Shown one piece after another: positions 36,995 through 45,000 of a stretch of DNA of 46,607 bases. The notes below the pieces were generated by a model. That model searched no databases and was not told the DNA's origin. It saw only the letters and a list, made by a program, of their open reading frames with translations. The stretch is from an uncultured Lachnospiraceae bacterium. GTDB taxonomy: Bacteria; Bacillota; Clostridia; Lachnospirales; Lachnospiraceae. The first letter of the stretch is position 1. Each line of letters begins with the position of its first letter. The translations under genes were made by a program, and so were the position numbers. The stretch is taken from assembly GCA_947625755.1 (NCBI GenBank), contig CANQPJ010000017.1, positions 1 through 46,607 on the forward strand. Reading direction: 5' to 3'.

Positions 36995-37012
36995 GGGACT
37001 TTTTACAGTCCC
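36995..37012 (-). other. Hairpin P1 of element B
   Basis: GGGACT, loop GTAAAA, AGTCCC on the minus strand, between the last gene of the Dlt-like operon and terminator P2. The loop and the adjoining GGTTGACAG are identical in element A; the stem bases differ with pairing retained. A further hairpin ATAACCG/CGGTTAT (37031-37050) includes the ligase stop codon. Confidence 0.7.
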
Positions 37013-37046
37013 GATTTTTCTCTATCTGTTATAACCGGATTTGCGG

Positions 37047-38504
37047 TTATACTTCACGTAATTTTTTTCTCTGTATCTTTCCATTCGAGGTTCTCGGTAT
37101 TTCATCAATAATCTCAATCTTTGTAGGAACTCTGGATGCCTCCAAATTTTCTTTCAGGTAAGTCATATATTCCTTTTTATCAAAGCCGGAGTCTTCTACC
37201 TGAATAAACAGTTTCGGCACCTGTCCGCATACCTTATCTTCAGCCGCTACACAGGCACAATCAGCCACGCCCTCATATGCATTGGCTACTGTTTCTATTT
37301 CCTCCGGAGAAATTTTGATGCCTTTATAGTTAATAACATCATCTGCCCTGCCGAATACATAGACTTTTCCGGTTTCATCAATATATCCTAAATCTGTCGT
37401 ATATATAATACCGTCAATAACGGTTTCCCTCGTCAGTTCCGGACTGTTAAAATATCCTTCCATCATCATATCACCGCTGATAGCCAAAAGACCAAGATTG
37501 TCCGGTGAGCTATGAATGACATTCTTATTCTCATCTGTTACTATAAACTTTGCATGTCTGCTAGGGTATCCGATACATTTGGAAAAATCCTCTTTGTTAA
37601 AATCATATGCACAGCTTCTTCCAGCCTCCGTGGAACCATAAAAATTATATAACCTTGTTTTTGGAAAAAGAACTTTTAATTCTTCTTTCAACTCATCATC
37701 CAAAACAGCAGTTCCTAATTCAATATAATCGAACTGATTACTATACTGTTCCAGGGCTTTCTTTGCAATCTTAACTAAAAGTTTTCCAAGAGTAGGTGAA
37801 ATATCCATCGCATTGACATGATAGGTATCAATCATTTTAAAGAAACCACCGATATTAGTAATACCGTCAATAATAGCAACACAGCTTCCGTTAATCAGAT
37901 TCGCATAGCATGTCCTTAATCCATGCGAATGACTCAACGGCATAGGAATAATTTCCACCGTATTTTCGTCCATCTCTGTACCATAAATAATATTTTCCGA
38001 TACAGCCACATTTGCTCTATGAGAAAGAACAATCCCTTTTGGTTTTCCGGTAGTTCCCGTCGAGTAAAGAATCTCTGCCAAATCCTCTGCATCCGGCATA
38101 GACTCCACATCTTCTTTGACAGGCATCTCCTCTGTAAAAATCGTATCAATAGCATACCACTTGCCGATAGCAGAATAATCCGTCTGCCCGATAATACATT
38201 TTGCCTTTGTCTCTGTGTATATTTCAATCACTCTTGCGTCTACTGCTTTCTTTTCCACCGGTACAAATATTGCGCCAAGCATTTCGCAGGCAAAATCCAA
38301 TAAGAGATATTGTATGTCCTGACTACATTCAATGACAACATAATCATCCTTGCAAATTTGAAGCTGTGACAGTGCAGCTGCCGTTTGTTTTATTTTTTTA
38401 TAAAACTCACTATATGTGTAATGGTTCTTTACATCAATGACGGCAAGTTTTTCTTTCAAATCCACATTGTGCTGTTTAATTGCTTCTAAAACTGAACTAT
38501 ACAT
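37047..38504 (-). CDS. Class I adenylate-forming ligase (AMP-binding), Dlt-like operon
   Basis: A 485-residue ANL enzyme that probably activates a carboxylate with ATP and loads it on the carrier protein encoded next to it. The phosphate loop STGTTGKPKG is at residues 148-157, the adenine motif is YGSTEAGR, TTDLGYIDETGKVYVFGR is the hinge, and PRTSNGKIQRKKL holds the C-terminal catalytic Lys. I do not see motifs specific for DltA, so the substrate may be an acyl or hydroxy acid rather than D-alanine. The ATG at 38504 overlaps the carrier stop by eight bases, with GGAG five bases upstream. Confidence 0.88.
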   Translation of the reverse strand: MYSSVLEAIKQHNVDLKEKLAVIDVKNHYTYSEFYKKIKQTAAALSQLQICKDDYVVIECSQDIQYLLLDFACEMLGAIFVPVEKKAVDARVIEIYTETKAKCIIGQTDYSAIGKWYAIDTIFTEEMPVKEDVESMPDAEDLAEILYSTGTTGKPKGIVLSHRANVAVSENIIYGTEMDENTVEIIPMPLSHSHGLRTCYANLINGSCVAIIDGITNIGGFFKMIDTYHVNAMDISPTLGKLLVKIAKKALEQYSNQFDYIELGTAVLDDELKEELKVLFPKTRLYNFYGSTEAGRSCAYDFNKEDFSKCIGYPSRHAKFIVTDENKNVIHSSPDNLGLLAISGDMMMEGYFNSPELTRETVIDGIIYTTDLGYIDETGKVYVFGRADDVINYKGIKISPEEIETVANAYEGVADCACVAAEDKVCGQVPKLFIQVEDSGFDKKEYMTYLKENLEASRVPTKIEIIDEIPRTSNGKIQRKKLREV

Positions 38505-38718
38505 ATTTCTCCACCAATTCTGCCATTGCTTTAATAGAATTAAAATTCTCCGGTATAATCTCCTCATACGGAATATATACATCAAACTCATCTGTAAACT
38601 CGGATATAATGCTGATAAGTGTAACGGAATCCAATACACCATCATCAATTAATGTTGTAGAAGTATAATCAATACTATCATCTACCCTTTTACAAATTTC
38701 TAAAATCTTTTCTTCCAT
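38497..38718 (-). CDS. Acyl/D-alanyl carrier protein
   Basis: A 73-residue carrier protein. The phosphopantetheine site is Ser31 in GVLDSVTLISI, and the four-helix pattern and acidic composition are typical. It carries the activated group from the ligase to the MBOAT protein, as DltC does. GGAGG eight bases before the ATG at 38718 decides the start against an in-frame ATG at 38733. It is flanked by the MBOAT gene (30 bases upstream) and the ligase (8-base overlap). Confidence 0.9.
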   Translation of the reverse strand: MEEKILEICKRVDDSIDYTSTTLIDDGVLDSVTLISIISEFTDEFDVYIPYEEIIPENFNSIKAMAELVEKYV

Positions 38719-38748
38719 TTTTAATTCCTCCATTATTTTATGGTTTAT

Positions 38749-40392
38749 TTAATATTCGCCGTAGGCAAAACCACTGGCGTCAAATCCCGGACCATAGATA
38801 GCCAATACTGCTACCACAACAATTGCTGTAATATAAATGCACCATCTGACCGGCAACGGTATTGCCGCAATCGCCTCTCTGATTTTTGCGCCTTTTTCAT
38901 GCGCCAAATCAATCAACAGCATAATAAGCATTCCAATAACTGCAATATAAAAATCTCTTCTGTCTAATCCATGGGTAAACAAACTTTCATCAAATAATAC
39001 CCACAATCTGTGTTCGGCAAACATGCTTCTCCAAATCGCCACAAAGCCTGCCAGCCCTCCTGCTGCGGTGAAGCATTTACCAATTACAAATATAGCATAT
39101 GTTCGGATATACTGCCAATATCTAAAATAATTTTTCGTCTCATCAATACGAAGCACTTTTCCTACTTTCTTCATAATAAATGAAGTCTCATTAGACAGAG
39201 TCATCATTGCGCACCAATATAATCCCCACATAAGGTAATCGACACCTGTCCCATGCCACAGACCTGTAAATATCCATACAGATACCAGTGGTATAAAAGA
39301 ATTAATAAATGACGACAGCCATTTCAGTTTCTTTTTCTTTAATGTTCTTACCAGCTTCATAAATTTTGGACTCATGGCAATCGGCAGATAAATATACGAC
39401 TTTGTCCATCCGCTTAGAGTCATATGCCATCTGGTCCAAAATTCAGTAGCGGATTTTGCAAAAAACGGTTGACGGAAATTTTCTTCCATCTCTATTCCAA
39501 TTACCTGTGATGCCCCGATAACAATATCCATACATCCACTAAAATCTGCATACAACTGCATTCCGCTAAACACTACAGCCAGAAATACTTCCACTCCAGC
39601 GTAATTTGCCAGATTACCAAACACTGCATCTGTATATATAATGAGCCTGTCAGCAATGACCATTTTTTTGATGTAGCCCCACAGCATTCTTTGTAATCCA
39701 AAGCACACTCTAGTGTAATCAAATTTCGGAATATTATTTATCTGCTTTAATAACTTGTCATACTTGCTGATAGGTCCCTGCACAATGTGTGGAAAATATG
39801 TCATGACCACCAGCAGATTCAGAAAATTATATGTCGGTTTTGTCTTTCTCCAATAAATGTCCGCCAGATAACCTACTGCTGACAACGTATAATAGGAAAT
39901 ACCCAGTGGGACAATAATTCCCATTCCGGTAAACCATTGTTTGAAAGAATCTACTGACGGCATTCCCTTAAATTTACCTATTTTTACATAAATCCACAAT
40001 CCTAAAATAAGCACCAGCGCCAGCCATAAAAATATCTTTGTAATTCTTTTGTATTTACCTAAAAAAGCAACCTGTTCTTTTGGCTTTAGTTCTATTCCTT
40101 CTTTAGCTTTTTCATATCTTTTATATACCATTCCCATAAGAAGGGATGTGATATATACGATAAGCGCCGTGCCCAAAATAATAAACAAAGCTGCCTTGCC
40201 GGAAAGAATATAGAAAAAGATATTTCCAATTAGTATCCATACTTTTCTAATGGGTTTAAATTTCACCAAAAAGAATACAGTGAAAAATACTGCTAAAAAG
40301 ACCAAAAATCTAATCTGATTATATGACATTGCATATTCTGTTGTTGATAACATTTCAGTGAATAAATCCCATAACCTTTGTAATAATGCCAT
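38749..40392 (-). CDS. MBOAT family O-acyltransferase (DltB/AlgI-like)
   Basis: A 547-residue multi-pass membrane acyltransferase that moves an acyl or aminoacyl group across the membrane to a surface polymer. FWTRWHMTLS at residues 318-327 and TGLWHGTGVDYLMWG with catalytic His380 are the family signatures; about eleven hydrophobic segments are seen. The length and FWTRWHMTLSGW motif are closer to AlgI/PatA-type transferases than to short DltB, though the operon order fits dlt. It lies 11 bases after the SGNH gene. Confidence 0.92.
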   Translation of the reverse strand: MALLQRLWDLFTEMLSTTEYAMSYNQIRFLVFLAVFFTVFFLVKFKPIRKVWILIGNIFFYILSGKAALFIILGTALIVYITSLLMGMVYKRYEKAKEGIELKPKEQVAFLGKYKRITKIFLWLALVLILGLWIYVKIGKFKGMPSVDSFKQWFTGMGIIVPLGISYYTLSAVGYLADIYWRKTKPTYNFLNLLVVMTYFPHIVQGPISKYDKLLKQINNIPKFDYTRVCFGLQRMLWGYIKKMVIADRLIIYTDAVFGNLANYAGVEVFLAVVFSGMQLYADFSGCMDIVIGASQVIGIEMEENFRQPFFAKSATEFWTRWHMTLSGWTKSYIYLPIAMSPKFMKLVRTLKKKKLKWLSSFINSFIPLVSVWIFTGLWHGTGVDYLMWGLYWCAMMTLSNETSFIMKKVGKVLRIDETKNYFRYWQYIRTYAIFVIGKCFTAAGGLAGFVAIWRSMFAEHRLWVLFDESLFTHGLDRRDFYIAVIGMLIMLLIDLAHEKGAKIREAIAAIPLPVRWCIYITAIVVVAVLAIYGPGFDASGFAYGEY

Positions 40393-40403
40393 CTTTTCTT
40401 CTC

Positions 40404-41966
40404 CTAATAATTCTCTACTACCCAGTTTCTATAAGTCTTAAACATAAACAGTTCTAATTTTCTTTCATTACTTCTCCACCATTGTTTCTCCGGATAATGC
40501 GTATTGAAAGAAACACTGTCTACCATGCAGCCCGACTCTTTATCATACAATACAATATTCAGCCCTACGCCGTTTACAGCATATTTTCTGTCCAAAACAT
40601 TAACCGCCGCACCGCTCTCTTCACTCTTTCCATTGCTATACACAGTGGCAACATTGCCATCTGCTAATGAACGCTGGTAAGTAATTGGAGCTGCATCTGC
40701 TTTTTCATATATTAATTTTCCACCGTCTATTACTGCTACATATGAATTTCCATATTTCGATTTGTCTAATCTGATTTGGCATCCTAACTGTTGCAGCTGG
40801 CGAAGATCCTTATCCTGTAATCCCGCTGTCACATCTCCTCGTCCGCAAATAAAAATCTGAAGATTTTTCTTATTTGCATTGATAAGTGATAAATACTTAT
40901 TAAAATCGATTTCCATATCATATTTCAACATATTATTATAATACTTGTCGTAATACTTTACAGATGTTTCAAACTGACTGTTTTTCCCTCTGCCTTTTAT
41001 TCCATATTTTTTTGTAATAAAGTCGCACAGGTATTTGGTCGTCTTCTTCACGCCACTGGCATTTACATGATTTCCGTCTGCCATGTCCCTGCTGTAATCG
41101 ATAACCTTACCATCCGGCTGACACATATTTACAAAGTCCAGATTATAATCTTTTGCAACTTTCTCTGCCAGCTCTTTTTTTGCAGTATTCCATCGATTTG
41201 TCGGCGTGGTCGTCAAAACCAGCTTGATATTATTTTCATCGCACAGTTTTTTAATTTTCAGGAAAAAATTCATGTTGTTTTCTCGAATACTAATCTGCGC
41301 ATTAGGATCTTTGGCAACTTTTCTTGCAAGTTTTTTGTCAAAAGCCTCCATATCAAATTTAATATTCGTAATATAAGAACGTATCACCTGTCCTTTTAAA
41401 TAGGTTACAGGGGAACCTACATAATCAAATTCTTCTTCGTTGATTTCTTTCCATCTGTCATGGTAATAATATATCGGACAAAGTGCCTCACCGATAGAAA
41501 ACAGTTCGAAATCGTCATTATATCGGGCATAAGAATCCGCCATCCAGACTTTGTTCACGGATAGTGGCATACTGTCCATACTATAGCGGTATTTTGCTAT
41601 ATTAATATTTGCCTTTTTATAATACAAACCTGATACTTCGAAAATAACTACCTCTGGAGACTGCTTTTTTAATGCTTCCTTCAGCAGAAAATAGGATACT
41701 TCTATCGGCTGCTTGGCAGTGCTTAAATTAAATGAAGTAATCCCGGTCTGTTTGTAACATTCCACAGGTGAAAATCCCATGGTAGTATGACTGGAACCTA
41801 AAACAATTATCTGCGCCGAATTTTTATCCATCTTATAATATTCATTCATGGAAAGATTCGGCTCCATTTCATGCTCATACTGTAAGATATTGGATACTAC
41901 TCCCAAGCACGCAAAACATACTATTAAAAATAATACTGCCTTTACAATATTTCCTATCTTTTTCAT
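40404..41966 (-). CDS. SGNH/DltD-like protein with C-terminal ILEI/FAM3-like domain
   Basis: A 520-residue membrane-anchored protein. An N-terminal transmembrane segment (about residues 7-27) is followed by an SGNH-type fold. GSSH at 57-60 carries the nucleophile Ser, and DGNHVNASG near 297-305 the Asp/His pair. Such proteins (DltD, AlgJ/AlgX) assist O-acylation outside the cell. Residues about 365-490 form an extra domain (IFICGRGDVTAGL ... GVGLNIVLYD ... VDSVSFNTH) resembling the ILEI/FAM3 fold, recognised from memory only. It is the first gene of the four-gene operon, which is read SGNH, MBOAT, carrier, ligase. Confidence 0.82.
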   Translation of the reverse strand: MKKIGNIVKAVLFLIVCFACLGVVSNILQYEHEMEPNLSMNEYYKMDKNSAQIIVLGSSHTTMGFSPVECYKQTGITSFNLSTAKQPIEVSYFLLKEALKKQSPEVVIFEVSGLYYKKANINIAKYRYSMDSMPLSVNKVWMADSYARYNDDFELFSIGEALCPIYYYHDRWKEINEEEFDYVGSPVTYLKGQVIRSYITNIKFDMEAFDKKLARKVAKDPNAQISIRENNMNFFLKIKKLCDENNIKLVLTTTPTNRWNTAKKELAEKVAKDYNLDFVNMCQPDGKVIDYSRDMADGNHVNASGVKKTTKYLCDFITKKYGIKGRGKNSQFETSVKYYDKYYNNMLKYDMEIDFNKYLSLINANKKNLQIFICGRGDVTAGLQDKDLRQLQQLGCQIRLDKSKYGNSYVAVIDGGKLIYEKADAAPITYQRSLADGNVATVYSNGKSEESGAAVNVLDRKYAVNGVGLNIVLYDKESGCMVDSVSFNTHYPEKQWWRSNERKLELFMFKTYRNWVVENY

Positions 41967-42048
41967 ATGTTCTCACTTTCTTCTTATTAAATAATTATTC
42001 TATCCATAACAGGAATTTTTTATATTATGTGGAAAATTTATTCTATAT

Positions 42049-42077
42049 ATAATATCTTATATCAACTAAAAATACAA
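42049..42077 (-). promoter_or_regulatory. Possible promoter of the Dlt-like operon
   Basis: TTGTAT (42072-42077 as complement), 17 bases, TATTAT (42049-42054), about 80 bases before the ATG at 41966. The stretch 42078-42413 is AT-rich with no recognisable gene; short frames such as one of 19 codons near 42100 lack support. Confidence 0.5.
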
Positions 42078-42413
42078 TACATAAACCTTGTAATACTGAA
42101 ACGATGTCTTATCCTGTATTGCCATTTTTACAAAACTCTCCTGCTATATCATGCAGTAAGAATTTGATATAATTTCGATATAATATTCATATTTTTATAT
42201 ATGATACGGAAAAATCTTTACTTTTAGATTATATCTTTGCGTTCTGGTTATGGAGATTATACTTTTCATATTCTTTATTTTTGTACATTTTGGTTAATAT
42301 ATTCCTTGACGTTTTTATAATTTACAACATGCGTTGTTGTACTTTTTTGTTTATCCCGTCTGCAAAACATACATATAATTAACGATTCCTTCCAATACTT
42401 TTCTCTGCATAAA

Positions 42414-42450
42414 AATAAGACTAACACCCGAACCAGACGTTAGTCTTATT
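42414..42450 (-). terminator. Terminator after the minus-strand remnant
   Basis: AATAAGACTAAC, 13-base loop, exact complement, followed by TTTTATG on the minus strand, 20 bases after the TAA of the remnant at 42471. Confidence 0.85.
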
Positions 42451-42470
42451 ACTTGAATTATTTAATTTAG

Positions 42471-42556
42471 CGTTTGAAGAATCCACCAATTTTTTCAAAA
42501 GCTTTTTGTGCCGAAGTTGGATTGACCAATTTTTCTCTTTGTTTATCAATTGTCAG
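42471..42556 (-). pseudogene. C-terminal remnant of an unknown gene
   Basis: The minus strand reads about 28 protein-like codons (TIDKQREKLVNPTSAQ ... EKIGGFFKR) to a TAA at 42471-42473, followed by a good terminator. The upstream part is missing: at about 42556 the sequence changes into the HTH remnant read on the other strand. I do not recognise the parent family. The intact tail and terminator suggest a gene cut by a deletion or rearrangement. Confidence 0.5.
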
Positions 42557-42557
42557 T

Positions 42558-42728
42558 TTAAATGTTCTGCTTGCTATTGCCAATGCTCTAAATACTTCTA
42601 TTGATTACCTTCTATCCGACCAATATGAAAATTCTTCTTTAGCTTTAGATAATGAAATACTGCGTGCAATTACAAACTGTGATAATGAGAAAAAAGAAAA
42701 AATTTTGAAGATTATAGAAATTATTTAA
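42558..42728 (+). pseudogene. C-terminal remnant of an XRE-family regulator
   Basis: The plus strand encodes SLNVLLAIANALNTSIDYLL, the last helix and dimer region of a Cro/CI-type HTH protein, then about 33 more residues to TAA at 42728, followed by a terminator. The recognition helix is absent. A nominal ATG at 42474 would read through the antisense of the neighbouring remnant. It is therefore a truncated regulator, probably left from a mobile element. Confidence 0.7.
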
Positions 42729-42750
42729 ATTCATCTGTATAACTATATTA

Positions 42751-42789
42751 AAAAACTCCTGCATACCATATCAGTATACAGGAGTTTTT
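42751..42789. terminator. Bidirectional terminator after the XRE remnant
   Basis: AAAAACTCCTG pairs with CAGGAGTTTTT (11 bp), with an inner ATAC/GTAT extension. T-runs follow on both strands (TATTTT on plus, TTAATA on minus). It serves the XRE remnant and the HAD gene side. Confidence 0.85.
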
Positions 42790-42890
42790 TATTTTACAAT
42801 CTTTACCAATTCTACTAAATCCGCTTGAGAGAAAATTTTAAATTTCTTGTTTACATTCGCTATATATCCTAACATTACATTTTGCGTTTC

Positions 42891-43637
42891 TCAAACTGAT
42901 GTTATGTTTCTTATAACATTTATGAGTTCTCTCCAATCTTCAATGTAAAGATGCTCACAATCAGCTTCCAATCCGTCATTTATCTTTTTCATCCGATCAT
43001 ATTTTTCGTCAGTTTTGCCATTGTAAAGCACCGGAAATATTCCTGCATTGTATGCACCAACAACATCTGCTGCGATACTGTCACCACAATACCATACCTC
43101 GTTTGCCAAAAGACCTGATTTTTCCAAGGCAATATCAAACATCATTCTGTTTGGTTTTGTAAACACATACTCACTCGATGCTAACACAAACTCAAATTTA
43201 TTATTAGGAAAAAATCTGTTAAGTCTTTCTTTAAGTGCTTCACCTGAAAAACACAGATTGCTGATTACAGCTGTTCTTATCTTCTGCTCTTTAAGAAAAT
43301 TCAGCATTTCATCCACATAAGGCATCTTGGCTCCTTTTGAAATTCCGTACCATATAATCTGCTCTGCCTGTGGTATCGAAACGGATAGCTCAATGCCAAG
43401 ATAATCCAGCACCATATGCAAAAACTGATGCTCATGAACCTCAATATTTGCTCCTTTTTCTGCTTTTACTTTAGCAAACAACTCTTGAACTGTTTTGTCA
43501 TACTGTTCTAATGTAATATTATTGGGATTACTCTTGATATATTCAAAAATTGCGCTATTACCATTATATGTATTGTGATTGGGTTCATACAAAAGTGTAT
43601 GACCATAGTCAAATATAATCATTTTAGGTTTGTTCAT
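42891..43637 (-). CDS. HAD family hydrolase
   Basis: A 248-residue phosphatase of the HAD superfamily, substrate unknown. IFDYGHTLLYE is motif I, in which Gly-His replaces Gly-Thr order (DYGHT), a variant seen in some HAD-IA proteins. AVISNLCFSG is motif II, the KPN of VFTKPNRMMFD holds the motif III Lys, and WYCGDSIAADVVGA is motif IV. After the TGA at 42891 the same frame stays open for 33 more codons (ETQNVMLGYIANVNKKF ...) up to 42792, possibly a remnant tail. Confidence 0.9.
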   Translation of the reverse strand: MNKPKMIIFDYGHTLLYEPNHNTYNGNSAIFEYIKSNPNNITLEQYDKTVQELFAKVKAEKGANIEVHEHQFLHMVLDYLGIELSVSIPQAEQIIWYGISKGAKMPYVDEMLNFLKEQKIRTAVISNLCFSGEALKERLNRFFPNNKFEFVLASSEYVFTKPNRMMFDIALEKSGLLANEVWYCGDSIAADVVGAYNAGIFPVLYNGKTDEKYDRMKKINDGLEADCEHLYIEDWRELINVIRNITSV

Positions 43638-43677
43638 ATTATAAAGCTCTCCAATTCTAAATAATTATTCCTAGTAT

Positions 43678-44046
43678 TTATCTACATAATAACATTGCTA
43701 TTTTCTTCCCACAATAGACTCCTATCACACATCCAAAGACGCTCAACACCAAGTAGCATCCTCCAGCAAAGTATGCCTTCTTCTCTAATAGATTTACTGC
43801 TTCAAGTGAAAATGTTGAAAAAGTTGTAAATCCGCCACATATTCCGGTTTTCCAAAATAATAACATATTCTTCGAAGCCTCATCTCTGTCATCAATAAAT
43901 CCCACAATAAATCCAATCAGGACAGCCCCAATAAGATTTGTTATAAGTGTTAAAATTGGGAATTCAGTCCTCGTTGGCATTAGACTAATTGCGTATCTTC
44001 CTATTGCTCCAACTGCACCTCCAAGTGCTACATATACAAAATTCAT
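43678..44046 (-). CDS. crcB: Fluoride channel CrcB/Fluc
   Basis: A 122-residue dual-topology fluoride channel with four hydrophobic segments. VALGGAVGAIGRYAIS at the start and GICGGFTTFSTFSLE are diagnostic; the latter contains the phenylalanines that line the pore. A single copy is present here, so it would be either homodimeric or paired with a gene outside the window. It overlaps the acetyltransferase gene by four bases. No fluoride riboswitch was recognised upstream. Confidence 0.95.
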   Translation of the reverse strand: MNFVYVALGGAVGAIGRYAISLMPTRTEFPILTLITNLIGAVLIGFIVGFIDDRDEASKNMLLFWKTGICGGFTTFSTFSLEAVNLLEKKAYFAGGCYLVLSVFGCVIGVYCGKKIAMLLCR

Positions 44047-44594
44047 TTTTCCTCCACAAATTTCTTATTATCATAAACATAAAAGTTATACATAGCTTCT
44101 TCCTCATCATTTATATCTTTATACATCTTTGTCATTTCCAATTCATAATCTGCTGACCTGATGACACTGTTAGAAATAATGTTATCCTGCCTGATTGTCG
44201 CAATCATTCGATTAATATTCGGATAATGCTCAAAAAAATATTTCGTATATGCGCTTACAGCTTCTTTTGCAAAACCTTTTCCTCTATATTTACTCCCTAT
44301 ACAATAAGCAATTCCGATTTCATGAATATCTTCGTAAACACTGCATCCAACACTTCCTATAACATCTTTTGTTATTTTGTCAACAATAGCGTAAGCCAAA
44401 TATTCTTCATACGGATTATCTCTTTCAGTAATTTCTTTCGACTCACCAATCCATTTTGCCATCCATCCTGCCGCCTCACTGCAATCGCCAAATAATTCCC
44501 ACAAACTTCCGTCCGCTGTCATATCAATAAATGCTTTTGTGTCATCTTGTGTAAATTCTCTAATTATAATTCTATCCGTCTCACATATTTTCAT
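44043..44594 (-). CDS. GNAT family N-acetyltransferase (RimJ/RimL-like)
   Basis: A 183-residue acetyltransferase. TDRIIIREFTQDDTKAF is the start typical of the RimJ/RimL group, IAYCIGSKYRGKGFAKEAV is the acetyl-CoA loop (R-G-K-G-F), and TIRQDNIISNSVIR is the conserved region near the catalytic site. The substrate is unknown. The ATG at 44594 matches family starts; a TTG at 44624 with AAAGGA is out of the usual alignment. It forms a two-gene unit with crcB. Confidence 0.9.
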   Translation of the reverse strand: MKICETDRIIIREFTQDDTKAFIDMTADGSLWELFGDCSEAAGWMAKWIGESKEITERDNPYEEYLAYAIVDKITKDVIGSVGCSVYEDIHEIGIAYCIGSKYRGKGFAKEAVSAYTKYFFEHYPNINRMIATIRQDNIISNSVIRSADYELEMTKMYKDINDEEEAMYNFYVYDNKKFVEEK

Positions 44595-44759
44595 CTTATT
44601 TTTACTTCCTCTGATTCCTTTCAACTATAATTATTCTACCATATCCACCTATGCAGCAAAAGCACATCTTCCATTTAATCCTTACATCAATACAAATTAT
44701 TTAACCTCAAATAAAAGGATAAATATAGTCACTTGTTCAATTGTCTCTGTTTTCGACCA

Positions 44760-44897
44760 TTAGAAAAGGCATCCCCGAAATCTTCGGGAATGCCCATAAA
44801 TAAGCGCAAGCATTTCCAGTGCAATAAGATTATCTTTGTATTCATTTTCTCCTCTACTATGTACTATCAAATCACATGTTACCTGTATGACCCTCAT
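44760..44897 (-). pseudogene. Possible small gene remnant after argS
   Basis: A 45-codon frame from ATG at 44897 (MRVIQVTCDLIVHSRG ...) to TAA at 44760 looks protein-like (EYKDNLIALEMLALIYGH), and the frame is open a little farther upstream. There is no Shine-Dalgarno, and the end runs through a terminator hairpin. A second frame just upstream (MEGSIISIYREIQ) could be joined to it by one frameshift. It may be a decayed gene or chance; the rest of 44625-45000 holds nothing recognisable. Confidence 0.25.
44768..44794 (-). terminator. Probable terminator downstream of argS
   Basis: GGCAT-TCCCGAA paired with TTCGGG-GATGCC (11 bp, one mismatch, 3-base loop), followed by TTTTCTAA on the minus strand, about 200 bases after the argS stop. 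Confidence 0.65.
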
Positions 44898-45000
44898 AGC
44901 ACCATCAATTATAGCTTTAACATGGTCTGAATTTCCCTATATATACTAATAATACTACCTTCCATAAACCTTAACCCTTAATACTCCAACATTGATGTTC

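Noticed and set aside
42474-42557. N-terminal part of an 84-residue plus-strand ORF
   Set aside because: This part is the antisense of a protein-like minus-strand tail; only the portion after about 42558 resembles an XRE protein.
43678-44760. Fluoride riboswitch for crcB
   Set aside because: No recognisable fluoride aptamer upstream of the acetyltransferase-crcB unit.
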